Source: an uncultured Acidimicrobiaceae bacterium (GTDB lineage Bacteria > Actinomycetota > Acidimicrobiia > Acidimicrobiales > SZUA-35). Taken from it: a stretch of 64,000 bases of DNA. Where the stretch lies: the NCBI GenBank assembly GCA_947259095.1, contig CAMYLA010000027.1, forward strand, positions 1 through 64,000, in the 5' to 3' direction. Both the position numbers and the translations under genes were made by a program. The notes under the pieces were generated by a model. That model did no database searches. It saw only the letters and a list, made by a program, of their open reading frames with translations, and had not been told where the DNA came from. Of the stretch, positions 7,580-15,677 are shown in pieces. Every line of letters begins with the position of its first letter. The stretch's first letter is position 1.

Positions 7580-8461
7580 ATGGTCACGGCACTGGACCCT
7601 CGGACCACCATCGTCACCGAGAGCCGGCCCGGCGATGTTCTTGCGTCGCTCCACGAGTCGGCAGACCCGGAACGGGAGTACCTGTTCGCCGCCCGCGACG
7701 CCGATCCGGGTGACCTGGTGCTGGTGGCGTGGCACGAAGATGCCGCCGTGGGTTACATCGCCACCAGTGACAACGGCGATGACGGGCTGGCGATCTGGGA
7801 GCACCTCGTGGTCCCGGCCCATCGAGCTCTGGGCCTCGGCGAGCGGCTTCTGCTCGAGGCCGTTCGCCGTACCGTGCCGGGATCGGTGGTCGAAATCGAT
7901 CCGCTCGGCGAGCTCGATCGTCAGCGGGTGTTCGACTACTACCGGCGCTTCGGTTTCACCCAGGACACCACCGGTGACCGGATCTGGGCCACCGCAGCGG
8001 GGGTGATGCGGGCCCTTGACGCCCGGATCCCCGGCGCGGAGGGGCGGACCTCGGTCCAGAGCCTGCTCGAGCGCAAGGCGCCGGGGGTCGTGACCATCGA
8101 GCCCAGCGTCACCGTCCGGTCCGCGGTCTCCACCCTGAACGAGCATCACATCGGCGCCGTCGTCGTGTCGTCCGACGGCAGCAGGGTCGAGGGCATCCTC
8201 TCCGAGCGGGACATCCTCCGAGGCCTCGACGGCCATCAGGAGGGCTTTCTCGACCTCCCGGTCGACGAGGTCACCACCACCGATGTGTTGACCTGCACCA
8301 TCGACGATTCGATCGCCTCGGCCATGGACGCCATGACCAGATTACGGGTCCGGCATCTGCCGGTCACCGAGGCCGGCCGTCTTGTCGGCATCATCAGCGT
8401 CGGCGACCTGGTCAGCTACCGGCTGGAGGCCGTGGGATCCCACGACTCGGGCGACGGCTGA
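7580..8461 (+). CDS. GNAT acetyltransferase fused to a CBS-domain pair
   Basis: A 293-residue two-part protein. Residues about 10-140 form a GNAT fold, with the acetyl-CoA loop region LVVPAHRALGLGERLLLEAV and a late YYRRFGF strand-helix typical of GNATs. Residues about 155-285 are a tandem CBS pair (VVVSSDGSRVEGILSERDIL; LPVTEAGRLVGIISVGDLV), which usually binds AMP/ATP or SAM-type ligands. Together they suggest an acetyltransferase gated by adenylate level; the acetyl acceptor is unknown. The ATG at 7580 has an AAGGA ribosome site. It lies after the adenine-releasing salvage operon and faces selD tail to tail. Confidence 0.85.
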   Translation: MVTALDPRTTIVTESRPGDVLASLHESADPEREYLFAARDADPGDLVLVAWHEDAAVGYIATSDNGDDGLAIWEHLVVPAHRALGLGERLLLEAVRRTVPGSVVEIDPLGELDRQRVFDYYRRFGFTQDTTGDRIWATAAGVMRALDARIPGAEGRTSVQSLLERKAPGVVTIEPSVTVRSAVSTLNEHHIGAVVVSSDGSRVEGILSERDILRGLDGHQEGFLDLPVDEVTTTDVLTCTIDDSIASAMDAMTRLRVRHLPVTEAGRLVGIISVGDLVSYRLEAVGSHDSGDG

Positions 8462-8521
8462 CCGGAGGTCGCCGGCTCGCCCTACCGGGGCCGCCGGCCG
8501 CCTGGTTCGCTTCGGCGCGGC

Positions 8522-9550
8522 TCAGCGGAGTTCGAGACGGCCCGAACCCGATCGGGTCGTGCCGACCTCGGCCGCCGTGAGGCCGGCCTCGGTCAGGGCC
8601 CGGAGTGCGGATTCGGCTCGATCGGCGTCGACGCCGAAGATCAGGCCACCCGAGGTTTGGGCGTCGGCCAGCAGCAGCACGTCCAGCTCGGCTGTGCCAC
8701 CCCGGTCCAGTCGGTCCTCGACCGAGCGGAGATTCCGGCGTGAGCCTCCGGGGATGAAACCCTCCTCGGCCAGGGCCCGGACGCCGTCGAGGATCGGAAC
8801 CCTCTCGACGGTGAGGGTGACGTCGATCCGGGACTCGAGCGCGGCCCGGCCGAGATGGCCCAACAGCCCGAAGCCGGTCACGTCGGTGGCGCCGGTTGCG
8901 CCGGCCGCCAGGGCCACCCTGGCGGCCTCGGCGTTCAGCGTTGTCATCGAGGCCACCGCGGTGTCGATCAAACCCTGATCGGCCCGGTCCTGTTTGATGG
9001 CGGTGGAGGCCACGCCGATGCCGAGCGGTTTGGTGAGGATCAGCCGCTGGTCGGCTCGGAAGCCGGCGTTGGTCAACAGCCGGTCCGGGTGGACCTCGCC
9101 CAGGACGGCCAGGCCGAACTTCGGTTCGGGGTCGTCGACGGTGTGGCCCCCACCGATGACGAACCCGCCCTCGGCGGCGATCTCGGCCGCGCCGGCCAGG
9201 ACGTCGCCCAGCAGCTCCGGTGGGAGCTCGTCGTTGTTCCAGCCGACGAGGTTGAGCGCCAGCAGCGGGCGACCACCCATGGCGTAGACGTCCGACACCG
9301 AGTTGGCGGCGGCGATCCGACCCCAGGCCGCAGCGTCGTCGACGATCGGGGTGATGAAATCGGCGGTGAACACCAGCGCCCGGTCCTCATCGAGGCGCCA
9401 CACCGCAGCGTCGTCACCGGTCGAGGTGCCGACCAGCAGCCGCTCGTCTCCGGTGTTGGGTAAACGGCGCAGAACCTGCGCCAGCTCGTCAGGTGCGAGC
9501 TTGCACGCTCAACCGGCTCCGTGGCTGAACTGCGTGAGCCGTCGTACCAT
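8522..9550 (-). CDS. selD: Selenide, water dikinase containing a UGA-encoded selenocysteine
   Basis: SelD makes selenophosphate from selenide and ATP. A conventional reading starts only at about 9403, but in the same frame an ATG at 9550 gives MVRRLTQFSHGAG followed by TGA (9509-9511) and ACKLAPDEL. This is the SelD active-site loop GAG(C/U)xCK, with UGA exactly at the catalytic Cys/Sec residue (position 14), followed by Cys16 and Lys17. The frame then continues through GTSTGDDAAVW and GGGHTVDD to a normal C-terminus, giving 342 residues. A strong GGAGGGAGG ribosome site precedes the ATG. A stem-loop follows the UGA. The 5' region would be missed by standard gene calling. Confidence 0.93.
9483..9501 (-). 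promoter_or_regulatory. Candidate bacterial SECIS hairpin in selD
   Basis: Starting 8 nt after the UGA, AGCTCG (9501-9496) and CGAGCT (9488-9483) form a perfect 6-bp stem around the 7-nt loop CACCTGA. The distance from UGA to loop fits the short bacterial SECIS recognised by SelB. Judged by eye; not folded computationally. Confidence 0.5.
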
Positions 9551-9648
9551 CTCGACCTCCCTCCGACTTCGGCGTCCCAGGACTGAGCAATTGTCTCCGT
9601 GGCCAAGCGTATTGGCTCGACCGTCGGTCAAAGCATGTCCGGTGGCTC

Positions 9649-9654
9649 TATCAT
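9649..9654 (+). promoter_or_regulatory. Candidate -10 box TATCAT
   Basis: TATCAT lies 8 nt before the GTG start at 9663, fitting a leaderless or near-leaderless transcript. Confidence 0.4.
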
Positions 9655-9662
9655 CGGAGTGC

Positions 9663-11672
9663 GTGGCGCGAGACACACTTCTGACCGGATCGCTGGTCCG
9701 TATTCCGTGGGTCGGGCCTCGGGCGGTCTACCGCCTTCAACAGGGCGGTATCGGGTATGGGGTCGAGGATTGGCCCGCGCTGGTGCGAACGGCCAAGCTG
9801 CGACTGCCGGAGGCGGTGAGCGTCGATGTGTTCGACACCTGCATCGTTCGGGATCTGGTGGGAGACGCAGCGGTGGAGCACCTCATCGACCATCGCCGGG
9901 ACCAGACCGAGCCTGCGGCCGGGGTGGACGGGGCCGGTGCGGGCGATGGCAGCGAGACCGCGGCGACGGTCGAGCGTGAACTGTGCCGGCCGGTACCCGG
10001 GGTGGCGCCGGCGCTGGCGGCCATCAGGGGGTTTGGCATCCAGATCGTGTTCCTGTCCGACACCGATCGCTCGTCTGCCCTGTTGGTCGACATCCTGCGA
10101 TCCCACGGGATCTTCGTCGATGGTGACCGGCTTGTCGCCTCCTGCGAGACCGGATCGACCAAGTCGGACGGCGGCCTGTTCGGCCACACGTTCGGCGATC
10201 TGCGGAGCAATGGTGACGGGCCGGTGTGGCACATCGGCAACCATCCTTGGGCCGATGTCGCCATGGCTGCGGCCGGTGGCCTGGAGCCGATGCCGGTCAC
10301 CCGCGCCGACGCCAACCGCTACGAGCTTGCCATGTCCGTCAGGCCGACCAGCTTTGGTCCTGCGGTGGCCGGTGCGGCCAGAAACGCCAGGCTGTCGATC
10401 GAACAGGCCCGCCGATCGGGTGCCATCGACGATCACAGCGCCCGGGTCAGGGCGCTGGGGGCCGACGTCGCCGGTCAGGCCATGGCGGCCTTCGTCCTGT
10501 GGGTGGCAGAGCAGTCCAGATCGCAAGGCATCGAGCACCTGGCGTTCCTGGCCAGGGACGGCGAGTTGCCGCTCGAGGTGGCACGGGCCCTGCCCGCCGA
10601 CCACTGGGACGGGCGTAGCCTGCGCTATCTCCACTGCTCCCGGCTGACCTGGTCCCTGGCCGCCGCTTCGGTACTCGGGGTCGAGCGGTGGCTGCGGGAA
10701 GGCACGACCGACGACGACGCCTTCCTCCACGCAAAGCGGCACGACGTGCCGTTCCAGGCTCTCCTGGCCAGAATCGGGCTCACCACCCGGGACTTGGCAG
10801 GTGAGCAGAATCATCAGCGACTGACCACGCTCGAGCAGGGTCAGGTGCTGCCCCTGGAAGCGGTTGAGGACTGGGAGGCGGTTCTGGCCGACCCGGCGGT
10901 TCGCCAACAGATCGCAGACCGGGCCGACCATCGTCTGAAGCTGATCGTCGACCGGCTGCGGGCCGAGGGCATGCCGGCCGGAAAGTTCGGTCTTGTCGAC
11001 GTCGGCTGGCGGGGCCGACTGGCGTCGCAGGTGTCAGCGGTCCTGACCCAGGTCGTCGGTCAGGAACCGGTGCATTTTCACTTCGGGGGCAAGGACATCC
11101 TGCTCGATGTCGATGCCTACGTGCCGATCAGACGGTTCGCCTTCGACGGCATCTCCGACCCCCACCCGATCGACGAGCCGGTCTCGTGCATCGAGACCCT
11201 GACCGCCTCCGGCAAACCCCGGGTGATCGAGTACCGCCGGAACGCCGAGGGGGAGGTGGAGCTGGTGTTCGATCAGCCGCCCGGGGGGAACGACGGCGAC
11301 CGGGGGGAGCTGTGGGCCGGTGCCCTACGCACCGCCGAGCTCATCCCAGATCGAGCCACCTTCGACCGCTGGGGTCTCGAACCCGATGCCCTCGTGGCCG
11401 AGACGATCGCCGTGCTCGATCACTGGTGGAACCGCCCAACCGCCGACGAGGTGGAGGCCCTCTCCGACCTGACCTTCGAGCACGACGAGGCCGGAACCGC
11501 GCTGCGGCCTCTGGTCACCCCCTATCGACTCTCGGAGCTGAACCGGAACCGTGCCCCGAGCATCAGGCGCCACTGGCCGCAGGGTTCGGCTGCGGCCAGC
11601 GGCCCGCTGATGAGCAATATCGCCCGGCTGGTGCGGAGCAGTCGGGTGTTGCGACGCCGTCTCGGGGGCTGA
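9663..11672 (+). CDS. Large HAD-superfamily hydrolase-like protein (COG5610-like)
   Basis: A 669-residue protein. The N-terminal third carries HAD motifs: VDVFDT (Asp55/Asp59), FLSDTDRS, a lysine in GSTKSDGGLF, and WHIGNHPWADV, where the usual GD pair reads GN. The C-terminal part contains HLAFLARDG and the conserved GLVDVGWRGRLASQ stretch seen in large HAD-like proteins often found near cell-surface polysaccharide genes. No glycosyltransferase is nearby here. Start chosen at GTG 9663, with a TATCAT box upstream. Phosphatase activity is inferred; the substrate is unknown. Confidence 0.75.
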   Translation: MARDTLLTGSLVRIPWVGPRAVYRLQQGGIGYGVEDWPALVRTAKLRLPEAVSVDVFDTCIVRDLVGDAAVEHLIDHRRDQTEPAAGVDGAGAGDGSETAATVERELCRPVPGVAPALAAIRGFGIQIVFLSDTDRSSALLVDILRSHGIFVDGDRLVASCETGSTKSDGGLFGHTFGDLRSNGDGPVWHIGNHPWADVAMAAAGGLEPMPVTRADANRYELAMSVRPTSFGPAVAGAARNARLSIEQARRSGAIDDHSARVRALGADVAGQAMAAFVLWVAEQSRSQGIEHLAFLARDGELPLEVARALPADHWDGRSLRYLHCSRLTWSLAAASVLGVERWLREGTTDDDAFLHAKRHDVPFQALLARIGLTTRDLAGEQNHQRLTTLEQGQVLPLEAVEDWEAVLADPAVRQQIADRADHRLKLIVDRLRAEGMPAGKFGLVDVGWRGRLASQVSAVLTQVVGQEPVHFHFGGKDILLDVDAYVPIRRFAFDGISDPHPIDEPVSCIETLTASGKPRVIEYRRNAEGEVELVFDQPPGGNDGDRGELWAGALRTAELIPDRATFDRWGLEPDALVAETIAVLDHWWNRPTADEVEALSDLTFEHDEAGTALRPLVTPYRLSELNRNRAPSIRRHWPQGSAAASGPLMSNIARLVRSSRVLRRRLGG

Positions 11673-11774
11673 TTCCCCCCGGCGCCGGACTCGGTTGCCA
11701 TCGATGGGCCGGCATGGGGCCGGCCGATCCAGGTTCTGCTGATTGTCGACTCTCGGTTTTGCTTGTCGCCGCAT

Positions 11775-11780
11775 TAAGGT
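11775..11780 (+). promoter_or_regulatory. Candidate -10 box TAAGGT
   Basis: TAAGGT lies 6 nt before the ATG at 11787, which has no Shine-Dalgarno sequence. Confidence 0.4.
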
Positions 11781-11786
11781 TGCGAG

Positions 11787-12449
11787 ATGGTAGAGGCGGT
11801 TCGAGCCGTGAAGCGAGAGCCGCTGGGACTCGTCGATAACAAGACGTTGCACGGCATGACCGAGAACGTGGTGCCGATCGCCATGGCAGTGCTGTTCCTG
11901 CTGTCGCTGGCCCTGGTGGTCGGGCGGGCCGGTTCGCTCCGGTCCTTCTCACAGGACTACGCCGGCTCGGGTGATTTCCTGGTCGAGTCATGCGATGACC
12001 GTCTCGGGCTCGGCGCCGACCAGTGGCAGTGCACCGGCCTCTTTGTCGCCCAGGACGGCTCCGGGGCCGGTGGCGCTGAGCTGATCACGTCCCACGGCGC
12101 CCTGGCCTCCGATCGGCCATACGTCGGGGAACGGCTCCAGGTCTTTCACGCCACCGGTGATGCCTCGGTGGTGTACCCGGTCCGGTATCGGCTGAACGAG
12201 CTGGCCCGGCTGTTCCTCGCGCTTCTGCCGCAGCTGTTGCTGGCGGCTGGAGCGCTGATCTGGCTCGCCGGTTGGTACCTGACCCGCAGACTCGATCCGG
12301 ACGACTTCGTCGCCAGGGATGCCATGCGGCTGCCCCAGCGCTTCTCCTGGCGATCGAGAGGTGTCACCTGGATCTTGTGCGCCCTGGCCCTGCTGGTCAC
12401 CAACTACCTTTTGACCACCAGAATCCTCGGCTCGCTCGACATCGCCTGA
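11787..12449 (+). CDS. Membrane protein of unknown function
   Basis: A 220-residue protein I do not recognise. A hydrophobic segment near residues 28-46 is followed by an extracytoplasmic region of about 100 residues with two cysteines that could form a disulfide (ESCDD, WQCTG). Two further membrane segments lie near residues 135-160 and 190-210, the latter reached through an Arg-rich cytoplasmic linker. It has its own apparent promoter and ends just before the tail-to-tail DUF3179 gene. Confidence 0.7.
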   Translation: MVEAVRAVKREPLGLVDNKTLHGMTENVVPIAMAVLFLLSLALVVGRAGSLRSFSQDYAGSGDFLVESCDDRLGLGADQWQCTGLFVAQDGSGAGGAELITSHGALASDRPYVGERLQVFHATGDASVVYPVRYRLNELARLFLALLPQLLLAAGALIWLAGWYLTRRLDPDDFVARDAMRLPQRFSWRSRGVTWILCALALLVTNYLLTTRILGSLDIA

Positions 12450-12457
12450 CGGTCATC

Positions 12458-12509
12458 GCGGCGGAGCGGGCTCAGCTCGATTGGCGGCGGAGCGGGCTCA
12501 GCTCGATTG
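12458..12509. repeat. 26-bp perfect tandem duplication over a stop codon
   Basis: Two identical copies (12458-12483 and 12484-12509) of GCGGCGGAGCGGGCTCAGCT plus six bases. The second copy contains the stop codon and last codons of the DUF3179 gene; the first lies just beyond it. Confidence 0.9.
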
Positions 12510-13943
12510 GTAGTCGAGCGGCCACACCGCAGTGTCGGGATGGAACTGGCTCCAGGCGAACCAGAAGGCCTGATGGCCGCCTGCGTCCTGCCCGTCTCGG
12601 AAGGCTCGGACGCCGCTGCCGTCGAGTCGGAGCTCGATGCCCTCGATCACGATCGATTCGCCGCCGCTCAATATCCCGGCCGCAGCCTCGACGTGGAAGG
12701 CGATCGGCCTGCCGTCTTCGGTCAGGACCCCCAGGATCGGCTCCTGGACCGGCAGCCGGGGGTCGACGTCGCCGATGGGGAAGATGGGGCCGTTGTCGTC
12801 GCGTCCGCCGAGGGGGTCGAGCTCGTAGCTCCGACCGATGCCGCCGTCCTCGGCGATGATCGTGGTACCGGGGTGCGCCGCCTTCCAATCGCCCCACGTC
12901 GAGGTCACCACCGAGACCTGGTTGAACACGACACCCTCCTCCTGCAACGGGCCGGAGGCGGCATCGCCCTGGAACGTGTCGACGAAGGACCGTGAGTTGC
13001 GTTCGAACATCATCTTGTTGGACCGGATCAGCAGCCCGGAGGTCCGGAAGACCGGGCGCCCGAAGTCCTCGACCAGCGGGGCAGGCAGCTCGTCGGTGAG
13101 GTAGGCCTGAGCCGAACCGCACAGGGTGCAGTACGGCATGCCGATGTCCCGTCCTCCGAGGGTGTCGTTGATCATCTCGTGGACCTCCATGATGTTCTTG
13201 GGGTAGGCCCGGGCCTCATCGCCGATCACCACCCCGAACACCAGCGCGTCGTCGGGGTACCAGCCCCCTTGGGCGGCGGAGGTGACGGCCGGATCGTCGA
13301 GGGCGGGGATGCAGCGGCAGTCCGCGTCGGAGCCGAATTCCCGGTCGTCGATGCCGACGCCGCCCCAGCTGACGTGACGCCAATCGATGTCGGCGTCGTC
13401 GGTGAACAGCTCGACCCACTTCGGCTCGATCCGACCGTAGAGGTTTCGCTTGAAATCGAGGTACTGGTCTTCGGGGACCGGCAGGTCCCAGGCGATCAGC
13501 TGGTCGGTGGTGGCGCCCCATGGGTTGAGCGGGTCGAGTTCCAACCCCGGCAGCAGGTTCTGGGCCGCACCGACCAACGCCTGGTTCGATGCGCCGCTGG
13601 CAACGAACCGCAACAGGTCGGCCACCACCCAGCCCAACCGGGCGTCGTCGCTGGCTCCGAGGTCGGTGATCTGGGCCACCGGCGACGCCTCCACCACCAG
13701 CGACTCGATGATCTGGTCGATGGTGGTGACGGTCTCCTCCGGCCAGGGGCCGTCCGGCACGTCGGGTGCGGGGCCGAAGTCACGGGGTTGGCCGGCTTCG
13801 ATGGTCTCGAGGTCGACCGCCGGGGCGCTGTCGGCGGACGAACCGGCCGGCGTCTCGTCGTCGCCGGTGACCACCACCAGGATCACCGAGGCGATGATGG
13901 CCACCGCCGCCACCGGTACGAGAAACCGCAGTTTGGGACCCAT
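12498..13943 (-). CDS. DUF3179 domain-containing exported protein
   Basis: A 481-residue protein. A basic N-terminus and hydrophobic segment (residues about 5-27) form a signal or membrane anchor, followed by an acidic linker. The C-terminal half matches DUF3179: ARAYPKNIMEVHEMINDTLGG, then PYCTLCGSAQAY with a CxxC pair, then FRTSGLLIRSNKMMFER. The biochemical role of this family is not established; the CxxC suggests metal or redox chemistry, which is inference. A TACGGT hexamer lies 9 nt before the ATG. Its 3' end lies in a 26-bp tandem duplication. Confidence 0.85.
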   Translation of the reverse strand: MGPKLRFLVPVAAVAIIASVILVVVTGDDETPAGSSADSAPAVDLETIEAGQPRDFGPAPDVPDGPWPEETVTTIDQIIESLVVEASPVAQITDLGASDDARLGWVVADLLRFVASGASNQALVGAAQNLLPGLELDPLNPWGATTDQLIAWDLPVPEDQYLDFKRNLYGRIEPKWVELFTDDADIDWRHVSWGGVGIDDREFGSDADCRCIPALDDPAVTSAAQGGWYPDDALVFGVVIGDEARAYPKNIMEVHEMINDTLGGRDIGMPYCTLCGSAQAYLTDELPAPLVEDFGRPVFRTSGLLIRSNKMMFERNSRSFVDTFQGDAASGPLQEEGVVFNQVSVVTSTWGDWKAAHPGTTIIAEDGGIGRSYELDPLGGRDDNGPIFPIGDVDPRLPVQEPILGVLTEDGRPIAFHVEAAAGILSGGESIVIEGIELRLDGSGVRAFRDGQDAGGHQAFWFAWSQFHPDTAVWPLDYQSS

Positions 13944-14071
13944 GGATGTCGAACCGTACCGGGGGCCCTGGTATTTCGGCGGTCGACCGATTCGGTGTTC
14001 CCCAATCGTTCACCACCTCGGTCGAAGCGACCGGCCGAGGTGCGGTTTCGCCGGATTGGCGGTGGGATCGT

Positions 14072-14077
14072 TATCCT
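14072..14077 (+). promoter_or_regulatory. Candidate -10 box TATCCT
   Basis: TATCCT lies 6 nt before the ATG at 14084; there is no ribosome-binding sequence. Confidence 0.45.
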
Positions 14078-14083
14078 CCGGCC

Positions 14084-15634
14084 ATGGAATCGTTGATCTA
14101 TCGAAGCCCGATCGCCGATCAGGAAATCCCAGACGTCCCCATCACCGAGCATGTGTTGCGTCTGGCCGACCGGCTCGCCGATCGGCCGGCATTGATCGAC
14201 GGGGTCACCGGGGCCAGCTTCACCTTCGGGGCGTTGCGCGACGCCATCCACCGTCTGGCCGGGGGTCTCACCGAGCGGGGTTTCGGCGCCGGCGCCACCG
14301 TGGGCATCATGGCCCCCAACGTTCCGGAATACGCCATCGTCTTCCACGGCGTGGCCGTGGCCGGGGGGACGGTCACCACCATCAACCCGACCTATGGGGC
14401 AGAGGAGGTGCGGTTCCAGCTCAACGACAGCGGGGCCACGCTGCTGGTCACCATGCCGGAGTTCGTCGAGACCGCCAAGGCCGCCGCCACCGACACCTCG
14501 GTCACCGAGATCGTCGTCATCGGCGAGGCCGAGGGGTTCGATTCGATCGACGATCTCTACGGCGCGTGGATCGACCAGGCACCGGTCGTGCCGTCGGACC
14601 AGGTCGTGGTACTGCCGTACTCCTCGGGTACCACCGGGCTCCCCAAGGGGGTCATGCTGACCCACCGCAACCTGGTGGCCAACATCGTGCAGAGTTCGCC
14701 GGTGCTGCAATACCAGGAGAACGAGGTGGCGTTGGCGGTCCTGCCGTTCTTCCACATCTACGGGATGCAGGTTCTGATGAACGGCCTGTTGGCCGAAGGG
14801 GTCACGGTGGTGACCATGCCCCGATTCGACATGGAGAAGGGCCTGGAGCTGATCGAGACCTACAAGGTCACCCAGTTCTTCGCCGTGCCACCGATCGTGC
14901 TCGGGCTGGCGAAGCACCCCGCGGTCGACCGCTTCGATCTGTCCTCGTTGCGCAAGATCTTCTCCGGCGCCGCCCCGCTTGGCGGTGAGCTGGCCGAGGA
15001 GGCCGCCAACCGGGTCGGCTGCCCCATCGTGCAGGGCTACGGCATGACCGAATTGAGCCCGGTCAGCCACGCCACGGCCGGAGCCGACTTCAAGTCCGGG
15101 TCGAGTGGGGTCACCGTGCCAAACACCGAGTGCCGGCTCGTCGATGCGCTCGGCGGTGACGTGGCGGCCGGCGAGGAGGGCGAGCTGTGGGTCCGTGGGC
15201 CCCAGGTGATGACCGGCTATCTCAACAACGACGAGGCCACCCGGGAGACCATCGACGGCGACGGCTGGCTCCATACCGGCGATGTCGCCCGCATCGATGC
15301 CGACGGGCACCTGTTCATCGTCGACAGGGTCAAGGAGCTGATCAAGTACAAGGGTTTCCAGGTTCCTCCGGCCGAACTCGAGGCGTTGATCGTGACCCAT
15401 CCCGCCGTGGCCGACGTGGCCGTGATCGGGGTCAACGATCTCGAAGCCGGCGAGCTGCCGAAGGCGTTCGTCGTACTGAAGCCGGGGGAGTCGGCCACCG
15501 CCGCCGAACTCCAGGAGTTCGTCGCCGGCCACGTGGCAAGCTACAAGCAGATCCGCATCGTCGAGTTCACCGACGAGATCCCCAAGTCGGCGTCTGGCAA
15601 GATCCTGCGCCGCTTCCTGCGGGACCAGAGCTGA
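14084..15634 (+). CDS. AMP-dependent acyl-CoA synthetase (4-coumarate-CoA ligase-like)
   Basis: A 516-residue ANL-superfamily adenylate-forming ligase. Motifs in order: P-loop YSSGTTGLPKGVMLTH near residues 184-199, FHIYG, GYGMTELSPVSH, then GWLHTGDVARIDADGHLFIVDR and the hinge KELIKYKGFQVPPAELE, ending with catalytic Lys in PKSASGKILRR. It activates a carboxylic acid to its acyl-CoA through an acyl-AMP; by overall resemblance an aryl-propenoate or medium-chain acid is likely, but the specificity is not readable. The GMC oxidoreductase gene follows by 43 bp and may be co-transcribed. Confidence 0.92.
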   Translation: MESLIYRSPIADQEIPDVPITEHVLRLADRLADRPALIDGVTGASFTFGALRDAIHRLAGGLTERGFGAGATVGIMAPNVPEYAIVFHGVAVAGGTVTTINPTYGAEEVRFQLNDSGATLLVTMPEFVETAKAAATDTSVTEIVVIGEAEGFDSIDDLYGAWIDQAPVVPSDQVVVLPYSSGTTGLPKGVMLTHRNLVANIVQSSPVLQYQENEVALAVLPFFHIYGMQVLMNGLLAEGVTVVTMPRFDMEKGLELIETYKVTQFFAVPPIVLGLAKHPAVDRFDLSSLRKIFSGAAPLGGELAEEAANRVGCPIVQGYGMTELSPVSHATAGADFKSGSSGVTVPNTECRLVDALGGDVAAGEEGELWVRGPQVMTGYLNNDEATRETIDGDGWLHTGDVARIDADGHLFIVDRVKELIKYKGFQVPPAELEALIVTHPAVADVAVIGVNDLEAGELPKAFVVLKPGESATAAELQEFVAGHVASYKQIRIVEFTDEIPKSASGKILRRFLRDQS

Positions 15635-15677
15635 TCGACGTCGTCGCCGATCGCCCGGCGTCGGCCGATGCCGACCC

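Noticed and set aside
5929-7617. Long antisense open frame opposite the amidohydrolase gene
   Set aside because: Long antisense frames are normal in GC-rich coding sequence; the plus-strand frame has all catalytic motifs.
9303-9662. Upstream extension of the HAD-like gene over selD
   Set aside because: It overlaps the coding start of selD on the other strand and has no family similarity; GTG 9663 has its own promoter-like box.
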